From the NCBI GenBank assembly GCA_029571985.1, contig JAKQVC010000132.1, positions 62,001 to 126,000 of the forward strand: 64,000 bases of DNA, given 5' to 3'. The DNA comes from Bacteroidota bacterium. GTDB taxonomy: Bacteria; Bacteroidota; Bacteroidia; Chitinophagales; BACL12. The notes beneath the pieces are model-generated. The model made no database searches, had not been told where the DNA came from, and saw nothing but the letters and a program-made list of their open reading frames with translations. Of this stretch, positions 1 through 8,756 are shown piece by piece (the stretch's first letter is position 1; every line of letters starts with the position of its first letter). The translations under genes and the position numbers were made by a program.

Positions 1-1523
1 TTGATTACACCATCGTACACAATGTCTATATCTGAAGTTGGATCAGCAGCATTTTGCATCAACATGGTGCTGCCAATAGTGCTGAGCAGTCCATCGTTTG
101 GTGGCGATTGTAAACCGAGAATATTATACATATTGTCATGCACATACAAGGCTGTTGTTGCTGCGCCAGCATAACTATTGGTATAGGCGACTGCACCCAC
201 CATTGGGTCCATACCGAAATTGATATCAGCGGCATTATAATTCACGTTTAAATCTGTAAATAAAAGTGAGCCGTCAGTATTCAAACGGTAATTCATGTTG
301 TTAGCACTCACCACACGAATTTTATCTACTACCGGATTAAAATCCACACCCACCTGAGTTCCACCCAAGCTTAACATGGTAGGTATCATATTGACAACCG
401 TTGCTACACCCGTAGTTGTATTTAGTGTATACACTTGCGACTCGCCGGTAGCATTATTATATCCTAAGGCATACAATTCGCCGGTGGCAGGACGAAAATC
501 AAGACCAACAATTGACTGATTTAGGGTAATACCGGTAACCGGAACAGCTTCCCGAATAATTCCCGGATTGCCGGTATCAAATGCTAATAAGAAATTATTT
601 GTATTTAAAGCGTACCCCAAAGTGCCAATTAATTCCGGATATGTACGATCAATAAAACAAGCGATATCATCTATAAATAAACCATCACCAATCATACCAG
701 CTATAACTGTACCCATGCCTGTTGTTAAGTCTAAGCTGATGAGTTTATCTGGAACACCATTGGCATTTGCTGCCAGATAAGCTTCATTCATTTGTGTCAT
801 TGGATTAAAATAAATATCAAGGTCTGCAGGTGATACTGCTTTTAATCCGCCTCCATTTAATGTTCCTATGGTATTTAACGTTCCATTATTCGGTGGATCC
901 TGCTTAGCTAAAACCTTGAGGGTTGCATCAATATCATATAATGTGGTAGAGGTAGATCCAACATAACTATTTGTATAGGCACCTGTTACAATATTTGGGT
1001 TTGCACCAGTGTATATGTCTGCTGCAGCATATTGCAAAGTCAGATCTGTAAATACCACCGCACCCGTTACCGGATGCAACCTATAATTATAATCACGATT
1101 ACTCATAACACGAATTCGATCGACAGTCGGGTTAAAATCAAATGTAATTTCCAGACGATCAGCGCCCACCGGACCTAGCACTAACGATATAGGTGTAAGA
1201 TTGACAGGCGTTGCTATTGCCGTCATTGGATCCAACACATATAATTGCGCAGTTTGTGTTATCCGATCATAGCCGAATGCATATAGTTGTCCGGTTAATG
1301 GGCGAAAGTCGATACCTTCCACCACTTGACCTGCCGTAATGCCTGTAATTTCGCCAACCCACATGGTGGTGGCAGCATCAGATGCATCGAACTGATATAA
1401 ATTACTTCCACTCAGGGCATAAATAGTTTGAGCCTGAATAGTTTGGATGGAGAACAGGGCGCAAGAAATAGAGAGCGCTGCCGTTACCTTTCGCATGTGT
1501 TTGAATACGTTGAACTGCTTCAT
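1..1523 (-). CDS. DUF4394 domain-containing secreted protein (C-terminus cut by window edge)
   Basis: Open from an ATG at 1523 to the left edge with no stop, so the C-terminus is missing. The N-terminus is a signal peptide ending near IQAQ; a second ATG at 1496 gives a tighter signal peptide (MRKVTAALSISCALFS), so either start is possible. The mature part holds two tandem copies of a repeat of roughly 225 residues. Each carries a (V/I)-x-G-(I/L)-DFRP motif followed by G-x-LYA-x-GY, then DFNP-x-VD-(R/K)-IRV and later AYTNSY. This pattern is that of the DUF4394 family of secreted beta-propeller-like proteins of unknown function. It is divergent from the neighbouring T9SS-like gene. The family call is from memory of the motif and the function is unknown. 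Confidence 0.75.
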   Translation of the reverse strand, partial: MKQFNVFKHMRKVTAALSISCALFSIQTIQAQTIYALSGSNLYQFDASDAATTMWVGEITGITAGQVVEGIDFRPLTGQLYAFGYDRITQTAQLYVLDPMTAIATPVNLTPISLVLGPVGADRLEITFDFNPTVDRIRVMSNRDYNYRLHPVTGAVVFTDLTLQYAAADIYTGANPNIVTGAYTNSYVGSTSTTLYDIDATLKVLAKQDPPNNGTLNTIGTLNGGGLKAVSPADLDIYFNPMTQMNEAYLAANANGVPDKLISLDLTTGMGTVIAGMIGDGLFIDDIACFIDRTYPELIGTLGYALNTNNFLLAFDTGNPGIIREAVPVTGITLNQSIVGLDFRPATGELYALGYNNATGESQVYTLNTTTGVATVVNMIPTMLSLGGTQVGVDFNPVVDKIRVVSANNMNYRLNTDGSLLFTDLNVNYNAADINFGMDPMVGAVAYTNSYAGAATTALYVHDNMYNILGLQSPPNDGLLSTIGSTMLMQNAADPTSDIDIVYDGVI

Positions 1524-1712
1524 GTTTCTTTGATTTAGGTGAATGAAAAAATATACCGATACCAGCGAATGCTGCTATGCGGTTGGCCAACCGGCTTTAC
1601 TTACGATAAGATTTGTGTTTCAGTTTTCGACCGGCAACATTTTTTTTGAAGCAGTGAAAACGCCCCACCAGCCTGCGATACAGCCTGATACCGGCATTCA
1701 ATATCCTTTTGG

Positions 1713-1720
1713 TAATTTTG
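1713..1720 (+). promoter_or_regulatory. -7 promoter box TAATTTTG, 4 nt before start codon
   Basis: Exact match to the Bacteroidota TAnnTTTG element. The gap of 4 nt (CAGC) to the ATG at 1725 places the expected transcription start at the start codon, predicting a leaderless mRNA. No TTTG -33 element at the usual spacing. Confidence 0.6.
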
Positions 1721-1724
1721 CAGC

Positions 1725-3815
1725 ATGCCTCGTTTGCCATTTTTGAGCTTTTTGATTTTGCTGTCACTAGCTGGCTCAGCTCAGGTTTCTTTTGACCCTG
1801 AGGTTATTCAGATTGGCAATATAGGCATGTATGTTACAAACGCGGGTACACTTGGCCGGCCGGATGTGCGCAATACCCCAACCGGCGATCCTTCTATGGA
1901 ATACCCGATTAATTCCGGTATTGAACACTTGTTTGAAGGTGGTTTTTGGCTCGGTGCTATTGTGGATGGTCAATATCTTGTTTCTACATCAGCAAAAGAC
2001 GCCGCCAGTGGGTATACCACCGGATTAGCCGGGTATGAATTTACGGCTGAAATAGGCAATACCATTACACAAAGGAGTTCATTAACGAACAGCGATTATT
2101 TCAATTTTGATGCCATTTCACATCAGGATTTATTGGTTGATATAACTGATAAAAATACGGTAGTTCCCGGCACCCTCATCACCATTAGCGACCATTTACA
2201 ACCGCTTGAAGCTGACGTGCATTTAGAAACCTATGCCTGGAATTATTCTTTTGCCGATTACTTTGTGCTATTGAATTTTAGCATCACAAATAATTCAACA
2301 TCTGTTTGGGATAGTGTTTACTGCGGATTATGGAGCGATTTAGTTGTTCGCAATGTGAATGTGAGTACCGATTATGGTTCTGCGTTTTTCAGTCATGGCG
2401 GTTATGGCTACTTACCTGACTACTTTACCAATTATGCATTTGATGTTGATGGTGACCCGGGATTTACGAATGCATACGGCGCATTTCAATTTTTAGGCAT
2501 TGAATGGCGTGATCAATTTATACATCCAAATAATAACGATAATTTATTGGCTGCAGGCTATCCGGCTGCAGAGGTTAATAGCAACTTTTGGATTTTCAAT
2601 TCAACTGCCACGCCTCCATACAACGCGCCAGCCGATGATGTAGAACGATTCGATAAATTGCGCACCGGTTTAAATTATATTGACCTGGATATTGTTGAAT
2701 TTTTAAAGGATCCGTCAACCACAGGTGGACTCACCAATTTATTATCTGCCGGACCAATGATTAGCGTAGAACCAGGTGAAACCTTTCATGTCGTATTTGC
2801 AGCAGTTTGTGCAAAACAGATTGAAAATGGCGGCACAACCGGGGTTGATATGGATACGCCTGAAGCACAAGTTGAATTGGCAGACCATTTGAGTTGGTCG
2901 CGACGCACTTACCTCGGTGAAGATCAGAATGAAAATGGTATTTTAGATGCCGGTGAAGATTTAGATGATGATAATGAACTAGACCGATATATTTTACCTG
3001 AGCCGCCGGCAACACCAAACATGAAAGTGGTGGCAGGAGATAAAACCATCGATATTTATTGGGATAACCGTGCCGAATTTTCAATTGACCCGATTAGCAA
3101 AGAATTAGACTTTGAAGGATATCGCCTATATCGCACCCAAGTAGGAGCCGATTTTAATTTGAACTTATTGGGCGATGCTAACATGATTGGTCAATGGGAT
3201 TTGACCGGCAATGCCATCGGATTTAATAATGGTCTTACCGGTATTGCATTACCTTCACCTGTTATTATCGAATCAGATACGTTTTATTATAAATACACAG
3301 TTGATCAGGTATTAAATGGCTGGCAGTATCTGATTGTGTTGACTGCATTCGATCGCGGAGATGCCGATTTACAAATTGAAAGTCTGGAATCTTCTTTTGT
3401 TGAAAATGCCGCTCATGTATTTCCAGGAACGGCTATTCAAAATCAGGCATCTCAAACTGTGGGTGTTTATCCAAATCCATATGGTATACAAGCTGCATGG
3501 GATGGTTCTACACAAACCACACGCAAATTAATATTCTATAATCTTCCGGCTAGTTGCACCATACAGGTTATGACTATTTCCGGTGATATTGTTGCCACAT
3601 TACAACATGATGCGGCCACTTATACCGGTGCTGATATCGATTGGTTCTCTACTTATGCCGGAAATTCGGAAGATCGCATTTTTAGTGGTGGCGAGCATGC
3701 CTGGGATATACTAAGTGAAAGCAATCAAAGTATCACTCAGGGTATTTACTTATTTACCGTTACAGATAAGCAAACCGGCACAACCAGCCAGGGCCGCTTT
3801 GTGGTTGTGAAATAA
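1725..3815 (+). CDS. secreted T9SS-like protein with calcium-loop and FN3-like regions
   Basis: 696 residues. Signal peptide at residues 1-20 (MPRLPFLSFLILLSLAGSAQ). The body is rich in aromatic and small polar residues, as in Bacteroidota surface proteins. Near residues 400-425 lies an acidic DQNENG/EDLDDDNE stretch like thrombospondin-3 or dockerin calcium loops, followed by a fibronectin-III-like segment (GYRLYRTQVG). The last ~110 residues begin with VGVYPNPYG and end GRFVVVK, resembling the C-terminal sorting or FlgD-like domain of T9SS cargo. No enzymatic motif is visible. It is convergent with lptD, only 7 bases away. Secretion through the outer membrane is inferred from the C-terminus; the function is unknown. 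Confidence 0.75.
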   Translation: MPRLPFLSFLILLSLAGSAQVSFDPEVIQIGNIGMYVTNAGTLGRPDVRNTPTGDPSMEYPINSGIEHLFEGGFWLGAIVDGQYLVSTSAKDAASGYTTGLAGYEFTAEIGNTITQRSSLTNSDYFNFDAISHQDLLVDITDKNTVVPGTLITISDHLQPLEADVHLETYAWNYSFADYFVLLNFSITNNSTSVWDSVYCGLWSDLVVRNVNVSTDYGSAFFSHGGYGYLPDYFTNYAFDVDGDPGFTNAYGAFQFLGIEWRDQFIHPNNNDNLLAAGYPAAEVNSNFWIFNSTATPPYNAPADDVERFDKLRTGLNYIDLDIVEFLKDPSTTGGLTNLLSAGPMISVEPGETFHVVFAAVCAKQIENGGTTGVDMDTPEAQVELADHLSWSRRTYLGEDQNENGILDAGEDLDDDNELDRYILPEPPATPNMKVVAGDKTIDIYWDNRAEFSIDPISKELDFEGYRLYRTQVGADFNLNLLGDANMIGQWDLTGNAIGFNNGLTGIALPSPVIIESDTFYYKYTVDQVLNGWQYLIVLTAFDRGDADLQIESLESSFVENAAHVFPGTAIQNQASQTVGVYPNPYGIQAAWDGSTQTTRKLIFYNLPASCTIQVMTISGDIVATLQHDAATYTGADIDWFSTYAGNSEDRIFSGGEHAWDILSESNQSITQGIYLFTVTDKQTGTTSQGRFVVVK

Positions 3816-3822
3816 CCTGCTG

Positions 3823-6504
3823 TTAATATTCTGTCCAATCTTTACGTCGGGTCAGTTTTAAATCCTGCAAAACACCCGCTTTCACATTAATGTTAAACAA
3901 ATAACTCTGACGCACACCAAACGGAATCCACCTGAAGCTCATTTGCCAGCAATGTAAATCACGATAAATATCTATACTAGTATAGGTAAAATCTTTCAAC
4001 TGAAAATCATAACCACTGGTAACTTGAACTTTCCAATTTGGTGTTACAGCAATATCACCTGAAAAGGATGCAGATTGCGTTGTAAACAAACTATCGGCAC
4101 CTGCAGATGTCGGTAAATTCGTTACACGTAAATTATAACTCACAGAAAGGTTCCACGGTGTCGTAAAATCAATATAATCCTGCGGATTACTCCAAACCAT
4201 TTCACGCTCCTCTTCAGTTCCGGCATCGGTTATCATTTCCGGATTTTCTTTACGCAAGGATTGGAAATCAGTGCTGATAGCAAGGTTACCACCATTAAAT
4301 CTGCCGATGCGCTGATTTTCATTCCACTCAAATTTGTTGATACTTCTACCTAAGGTATCGAGCACATAAGGATCGAAACTGCCGCTTACATTGATACGCA
4401 CTTTTTTGGCAATAGTGGTATAGGCGCTAAAACCAATATCACTAAAATTCAATGAATCAGCAGCTAGATTATATCCGGATGAAACACTTAAATTTTCGAT
4501 GAGTCTAATCTTTTTTTCATGCTTAACTGAATCTTTTTTTGAGTACACTTTAATATCTAAAGTGTTGCCCAAATTCAATCCGATGCTACCGATTTCGCCG
4601 CGCCCGGGTCCGCCATAAACAGCGCCTTCAAAAATGCTGTATGGTGTAGGTCCATCATTGGATGGTGTCGGATAATATTCGCCATAATATCCATAGCGCG
4701 GGTCACCAAAATCAGGTGTATAATTAAAGGAGACTGTAGGGGTAAGCACATGCCGAATCGCCTTCAATTTTCCATTGAACTGAGCCATGGCATATACCTT
4801 TGTAGTAACACTTGCACCCATATTATAGAATCGTGCTGCTTTAAAGGCATTTACCGTGTCAGTTTGCACGAGATATTCAGTTGAAATAATACTGTCTTCA
4901 CCGGTACCCGTTTGAATGGTATCTATAACGGTATAGGGATCGTATCGTTTGCGAATGGTTTCGAAATACCAGTTCTCAGTATAGTTTGCATAAGGGCTAA
5001 AGGTAAAATACTTCAATACTTTTACCGGAGCACTGGCGCTTACCTTATGCGAAAAACCACTGCGTAAGTCATCGAGCATGTCTCTTGTAAAAAACAAAGA
5101 ATCCGGGGTAGTAACCGTATTCTGCATGCCCATGGCATAGGTTACACCAAATTGTGCAAGAAAACTGTTTCGATTGTCGGTAAGCGATTTCAGGGGATAA
5201 ATTCGACTCATATTTAATTGCGCCTCGGGAAGTGCGGCTGATACCGTATTACTGCTTATATTTTGACTATGTCGGGCAGAGGCTGAAAGTGAAAAAGGTG
5301 AACCCGGAAAAACCCTGCTGTATGACACTGTCGAGTTTAATTGATTTGTCAGGTAACTGGAAGAATAACTATTATCCTGCAAATAATTAGTTGATCCCAA
5401 ATTTACACTCGCGCTAAATTTATTATTCGGCAATGTTTTGGCATCTTGCGAATGAGACCAGCGAACAAAGAAACCGGTATTTTCGCTATAGGCAGGATCA
5501 AAACGCAAACCGAATTTATTTACCGAATAATCAAATCCCAACGAACCGGTAAATTTATATTTCAATGCATACCGCGACATGGTATGTAAGCCCCAGCTTC
5601 CTCTCGAATAAATATCGCCCGTAAGCATTAAATCGTAATAATCACTTAGTGCAAAATAATAACCTCCATTACGTAAAAAATATCCTTGTGAAATATGACT
5701 ACCATATTGCGGCAAAATAAGTCCACTTGTTTGGCCGCGTTTAATCGGAAAAATGCCAAATGGCAAAAACAAAGGCGTTGGCACGTCGGCAATCACCAAA
5801 TTGGCCGGTCCGGTAACAGCAATTTCCTGCGGTTTTACTTTTGCTTTTTTGGCAGCGATATAAAAGTGCGGATGATCTAATTCGCAAGTGGTATAACTCA
5901 GGTGGTCGCCAAAGTAGGCATCATCTGTCGTTTTTTTGGCATCAACTACACCAATAAAACCTTCGCCTTCCTGGGCCTTGAAATAATGAATTTTACCCTT
6001 CTTAGTACCAAAGTTATAGCACATCGATTCTGCCTTAAACTCTTCATCTCCATCTCGAAAGAAAACCAAATCGCCTTTTTTGCCATTTGAGTCGGTAACC
6101 TGCTCTGCACAAATTGTTTTGGCTGCCCAATCGAATGCAATGAAATCGGCCTTTAGGTAAAAAGTGCCATAATTTATCTCGCCTTTGGCATAAATATATG
6201 TTTTACCGGAGTCGAGGTCATATACAATACTGTCTACTCCTTTATACGTTATTAGTGCATCCAAAGCATCCGGTGAAAGCGTATACCAGAGATTCTTGCC
6301 ATTTAATTCCAGCGAATCTGCATCGGCTGCAATGGCCGCTGTATCAGGTATCTGAGGTATGGTATCAGGTCGAAGCTCCCCTACTGTTTCCACAGGAAAA
6401 GGGTTGGATTGCGCATTATAATATACAAATGGAGCGCTTTTTGCCTGAAAACACATACCAAAGCCCGACAGCAGCAACGTTATCAGCAGGAATTTTCGCA
6501 ACAC
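3823..6504 (-). CDS. lptD: LPS-assembly outer-membrane protein LptD
   Basis: 893 residues, typical of Bacteroidota LptD-like proteins. A signal peptide (LRKFLLITLLLSGFG) is followed by a periplasmic OstA/LptA-like beta-jellyroll at about residues 75-210 (YIYAKGEINYGTFYLKAD, then CYNFGTKKGKIHYFKAQEG). The rest is a long aromatic-rich beta-barrel (LPFGIFPIKRGQTSGLILP, many alternating strands). In the Lpt pathway it receives LPS from the periplasmic bridge and inserts it in the outer leaflet. No ATG fits; the start is GTG at 6504 or TTG at 6501. It faces the amidase/mlaD/ostA operon, and the OstA-like product of that operon is its likely bridge partner. Confidence 0.85.
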   Translation of the reverse strand: MLRKFLLITLLLSGFGMCFQAKSAPFVYYNAQSNPFPVETVGELRPDTIPQIPDTAAIAADADSLELNGKNLWYTLSPDALDALITYKGVDSIVYDLDSGKTYIYAKGEINYGTFYLKADFIAFDWAAKTICAEQVTDSNGKKGDLVFFRDGDEEFKAESMCYNFGTKKGKIHYFKAQEGEGFIGVVDAKKTTDDAYFGDHLSYTTCELDHPHFYIAAKKAKVKPQEIAVTGPANLVIADVPTPLFLPFGIFPIKRGQTSGLILPQYGSHISQGYFLRNGGYYFALSDYYDLMLTGDIYSRGSWGLHTMSRYALKYKFTGSLGFDYSVNKFGLRFDPAYSENTGFFVRWSHSQDAKTLPNNKFSASVNLGSTNYLQDNSYSSSYLTNQLNSTVSYSRVFPGSPFSLSASARHSQNISSNTVSAALPEAQLNMSRIYPLKSLTDNRNSFLAQFGVTYAMGMQNTVTTPDSLFFTRDMLDDLRSGFSHKVSASAPVKVLKYFTFSPYANYTENWYFETIRKRYDPYTVIDTIQTGTGEDSIISTEYLVQTDTVNAFKAARFYNMGASVTTKVYAMAQFNGKLKAIRHVLTPTVSFNYTPDFGDPRYGYYGEYYPTPSNDGPTPYSIFEGAVYGGPGRGEIGSIGLNLGNTLDIKVYSKKDSVKHEKKIRLIENLSVSSGYNLAADSLNFSDIGFSAYTTIAKKVRINVSGSFDPYVLDTLGRSINKFEWNENQRIGRFNGGNLAISTDFQSLRKENPEMITDAGTEEEREMVWSNPQDYIDFTTPWNLSVSYNLRVTNLPTSAGADSLFTTQSASFSGDIAVTPNWKVQVTSGYDFQLKDFTYTSIDIYRDLHCWQMSFRWIPFGVRQSYLFNINVKAGVLQDLKLTRRKDWTEY

Positions 6505-6507
6505 AGG

Positions 6508-6515
6508 TAACTTTG
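6508..6515 (+). promoter_or_regulatory. -7 promoter box TAACTTTG for the amidase-mlaD-ostA operon
   Basis: Exact TAnnTTTG match, with expected start of transcription near 6520 and a leader of about 50 nt before the amidase start. It lies just upstream of the lptD start codon on the other strand. No clear -33 element. Confidence 0.5.
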
Positions 6516-6559
6516 GAATAGTTTTATGAGTAAAAGTAGGAAGGACAGCAATTATTGTG

Positions 6560-6567
6560 CAAAGCTA
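6560..6567 (-). promoter_or_regulatory. -7 promoter box TAGCTTTG for lptD
   Basis: Read on the minus strand this is an exact TAnnTTTG match (CAAAGCTA on the plus strand). Expected start near 6555, giving a leader of about 50 nt before the lptD GTG. It faces the box at 6508-6515, so the two transcripts would overlap by about 35 nt. Confidence 0.5.
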
Positions 6568-6575
6568 TGGAAATT

Positions 6576-7763
6576 ATGAAAAAAAGATTCGGAAAGAAGG
6601 GGATACTCTTAAGTTTGTTCGCAGGCTTATGGGTGATGGTTTGCGCGTTTTATACTCCCGACACCACACCTGTTACGCCTTATAAGCTGAAAACAGTGGT
6701 GATCGATGCCGGACATGGCGGTCACGATCATGGCTGTAGCGGTGCTTCCAACAATGAAAAGACACTATCCCTCAAAATGTCGCTCAAGCTTGGGGAATTG
6801 ATAGAAAAAAACTACCCGGATGTGAAGGTGATCTATACCCGCAAAACGGATGTGTTTATCGAGCTGTATGAGCGCGCTGCTATCGCTAACCGCAATAATG
6901 CCGATTTATTTATTTGCATTCACTGCAATGCGAACCCATCAACTTCACCCTCTGGTACAGAAACCTATGTAATGGGTTTACACAAAACAGAAGCGAACCT
7001 GAATGTTGCCAAACGCGAAAATGATGTTATCCTCCTGGAAAGTGATTACAAGCAGAATTACGATGGATTCAATCCAAACGACCCTGCCTCACATATTATT
7101 TTTTCATTGAATCAGCACGCCTTTATGGAGCAAAGTATACTATTTGCTTCCTCCGTAGAAAAATACCTGAAATCGCATGCAAAACGCAGTAGTCGCGGGG
7201 TAAAGCAAGCCGGATTCCTCGTTTTATGGAAAACAGCGATGCCGAGCGTGTTAATCGAAACCGGATTTCTGACTAATCCGAGTGAAGAAAAATTTTTAGG
7301 TTCAGAAGACGGTCAAACGGCCATTGCCGAAAGTATTTTTTATGCGTTTCGCGACTATAAAAATGACATGGAAAATACCAGCGGTGTCATTAGTGAAGAA
7401 AAGGCAAAAGAATTGAATGCTGAGGTTGATAAAGCCCCCACAGCTTCGACCACAACCACACCAACTGTTGAAAAAAGCTCCACAGATCAACAAAAGGGCT
7501 TAACCTTCAGTGTGCAATTTTATTCAGCTCAGTCGGAAGTTGCCGCCAGCAAATTTGCAAAATTACAGCCCGAAAATATCACCTATGTGCAGGAAAACGG
7601 GTGGTATAAATATCGATTAGGCCCATATTCTTCCCTGGATGAGGCAACCAAAAAGCAAACTTTAGCCCGTACGAACGGATATAAGGATGCATTTGTTATT
7701 GCCATGAAAGACGGCAAGCGCATCAGTATAGATGAAGCACGGGCACTCACGGCTACTAAGTGA
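6576..7763 (+). CDS. N-acetylmuramoyl-L-alanine amidase with C-terminal SPOR domain
   Basis: 395 residues from ATG 6576; an ATG at 6567 is also possible, and a TTG at 6555 is unlikely. It cleaves the amide bond between MurNAc and the stem peptide. An N-terminal hydrophobic segment (ILLSLFAGLWVMVCAFY) exports or anchors it. The Amidase_3 domain shows the zinc ligands in order: IDAGHGGHD, the Glu of NNEKTLSL, CIHCNAN, and the catalytic Glu of LIETGFL. After a Thr/Ser-rich linker, a SPOR domain (FSVQFYSAQ ... WYKYRLGPYSS) should bind denuded glycan at the septum, suggesting a role in daughter-cell separation. It is first in an operon with mlaD 51 nt downstream. Confidence 0.9.
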   Translation: MKKRFGKKGILLSLFAGLWVMVCAFYTPDTTPVTPYKLKTVVIDAGHGGHDHGCSGASNNEKTLSLKMSLKLGELIEKNYPDVKVIYTRKTDVFIELYERAAIANRNNADLFICIHCNANPSTSPSGTETYVMGLHKTEANLNVAKRENDVILLESDYKQNYDGFNPNDPASHIIFSLNQHAFMEQSILFASSVEKYLKSHAKRSSRGVKQAGFLVLWKTAMPSVLIETGFLTNPSEEKFLGSEDGQTAIAESIFYAFRDYKNDMENTSGVISEEKAKELNAEVDKAPTASTTTTPTVEKSSTDQQKGLTFSVQFYSAQSEVAASKFAKLQPENITYVQENGWYKYRLGPYSSLDEATKKQTLARTNGYKDAFVIAMKDGKRISIDEARALTATK

Positions 7764-7814
7764 TGTGACCGCCTGCCAACAATTGCTTAACTTTACTCCA
7801 TAAACCGGAAACGA

Positions 7815-8756
7815 TTGAAAATTTCGAACGAATCGAAAGTAGGAATACTTGCAGCAGTAGGCATTGCCCTTCTCTTTATCGGTTTTAATTACCTGAAGGG
7901 CATCAATGTGTTCAATAAGGGCACGGATTACTATGTGCAATACAGTAATTCGGCTGGAATATCTGTTGGAGACCCGGTTATAATAGACGGATTAACAGTA
8001 GGGCGTGTTAAATCCGTTGAATTACAGAAAGACCAAAGCGGTGCAGATGTCATTATCAACTTTGAAGAATCGGTAAACATACCGGATGATAGTTATGCGC
8101 TTATCAGAGGCAATAGCCTGTTGGCCGAAAAATATATACAGGTATTCTTAGGTAAAAGCACAAACATGATATCCGCAGGTGGTGAGCTACAAGGTCAAAT
8201 TGAAACCGACCTCGCTAGTACCATCAGCCAGCAGTTTAAACCTATTACCGATAAAGTAAATACTTTATTGAGCTCAATGGATACTGCAATCAATGTGCTC
8301 CGTGGCATATTTACTGAGCAAGTACAAAATGATTTTGCCAACAGTATGGCCAATATTAAAACCACATTAGCATCTTTTAATAATTCAGCCGATCGCGTAA
8401 ATGCATTACTGGAAAAAGAATCCGACAATATTGAAAGTATTATTACAGATGTGAGTGGTTTTGCGCAAACAGTTAATGAAACGGAAGATGAGTTTGTGCA
8501 TATCGTTAACAACTTAAAAGCGATAAGTGATTCTTTAAATTCAGTTGAGTGGCAAGAATTAGCCATCGAGTTCGAAAGAGCGGCTAATAATATCAATGAG
8601 ATTTCTGCAAAAATTAACAACGGAGAAGGCAGTGTAGGGATGCTGGTAAACGATGAGGAACTTTACATGGAACTCACCCGCACCTTAGGCACCTTAGATT
8701 CTGTGTTAGACGCCTTTGGCAAAAACCCAACTATCCGTCTTAAATTATTCAACTAA
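7815..8756 (+). CDS. MlaD/MCE-family lipid transport protein
   Basis: 313 residues. Starts with TTG at 7815: the reading frame from there begins KISNESKVGILAAVG, the usual N-terminus for this family, and no ATG is available. One transmembrane helix (about residues 9-28) is followed by a single MCE domain (YYVQYSNSAGISVGDPVIIDGL, GRVKSVEL, IPDDSYALIRGNSLLAEKYIQV) to about residue 115. The C-terminal half is helical and probably coiled-coil, the part that forms the lipid tunnel in MCE hexamers. MCE proteins carry phospholipids between inner and outer membranes with an MlaE/MlaF ABC transporter, which is not encoded here. Its stop overlaps the next gene by one base, so the two are co-transcribed. 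Confidence 0.85.
   Translation: MKISNESKVGILAAVGIALLFIGFNYLKGINVFNKGTDYYVQYSNSAGISVGDPVIIDGLTVGRVKSVELQKDQSGADVIINFEESVNIPDDSYALIRGNSLLAEKYIQVFLGKSTNMISAGGELQGQIETDLASTISQQFKPITDKVNTLLSSMDTAINVLRGIFTEQVQNDFANSMANIKTTLASFNNSADRVNALLEKESDNIESIITDVSGFAQTVNETEDEFVHIVNNLKAISDSLNSVEWQELAIEFERAANNINEISAKINNGEGSVGMLVNDEELYMELTRTLGTLDSVLDAFGKNPTIRLKLFN

Noticed and set aside
8195-8620. 141-residue open frame on the minus strand inside mlaD
   Set aside because: Antisense of a helical coding region with no independent start context; typical shadow frame.
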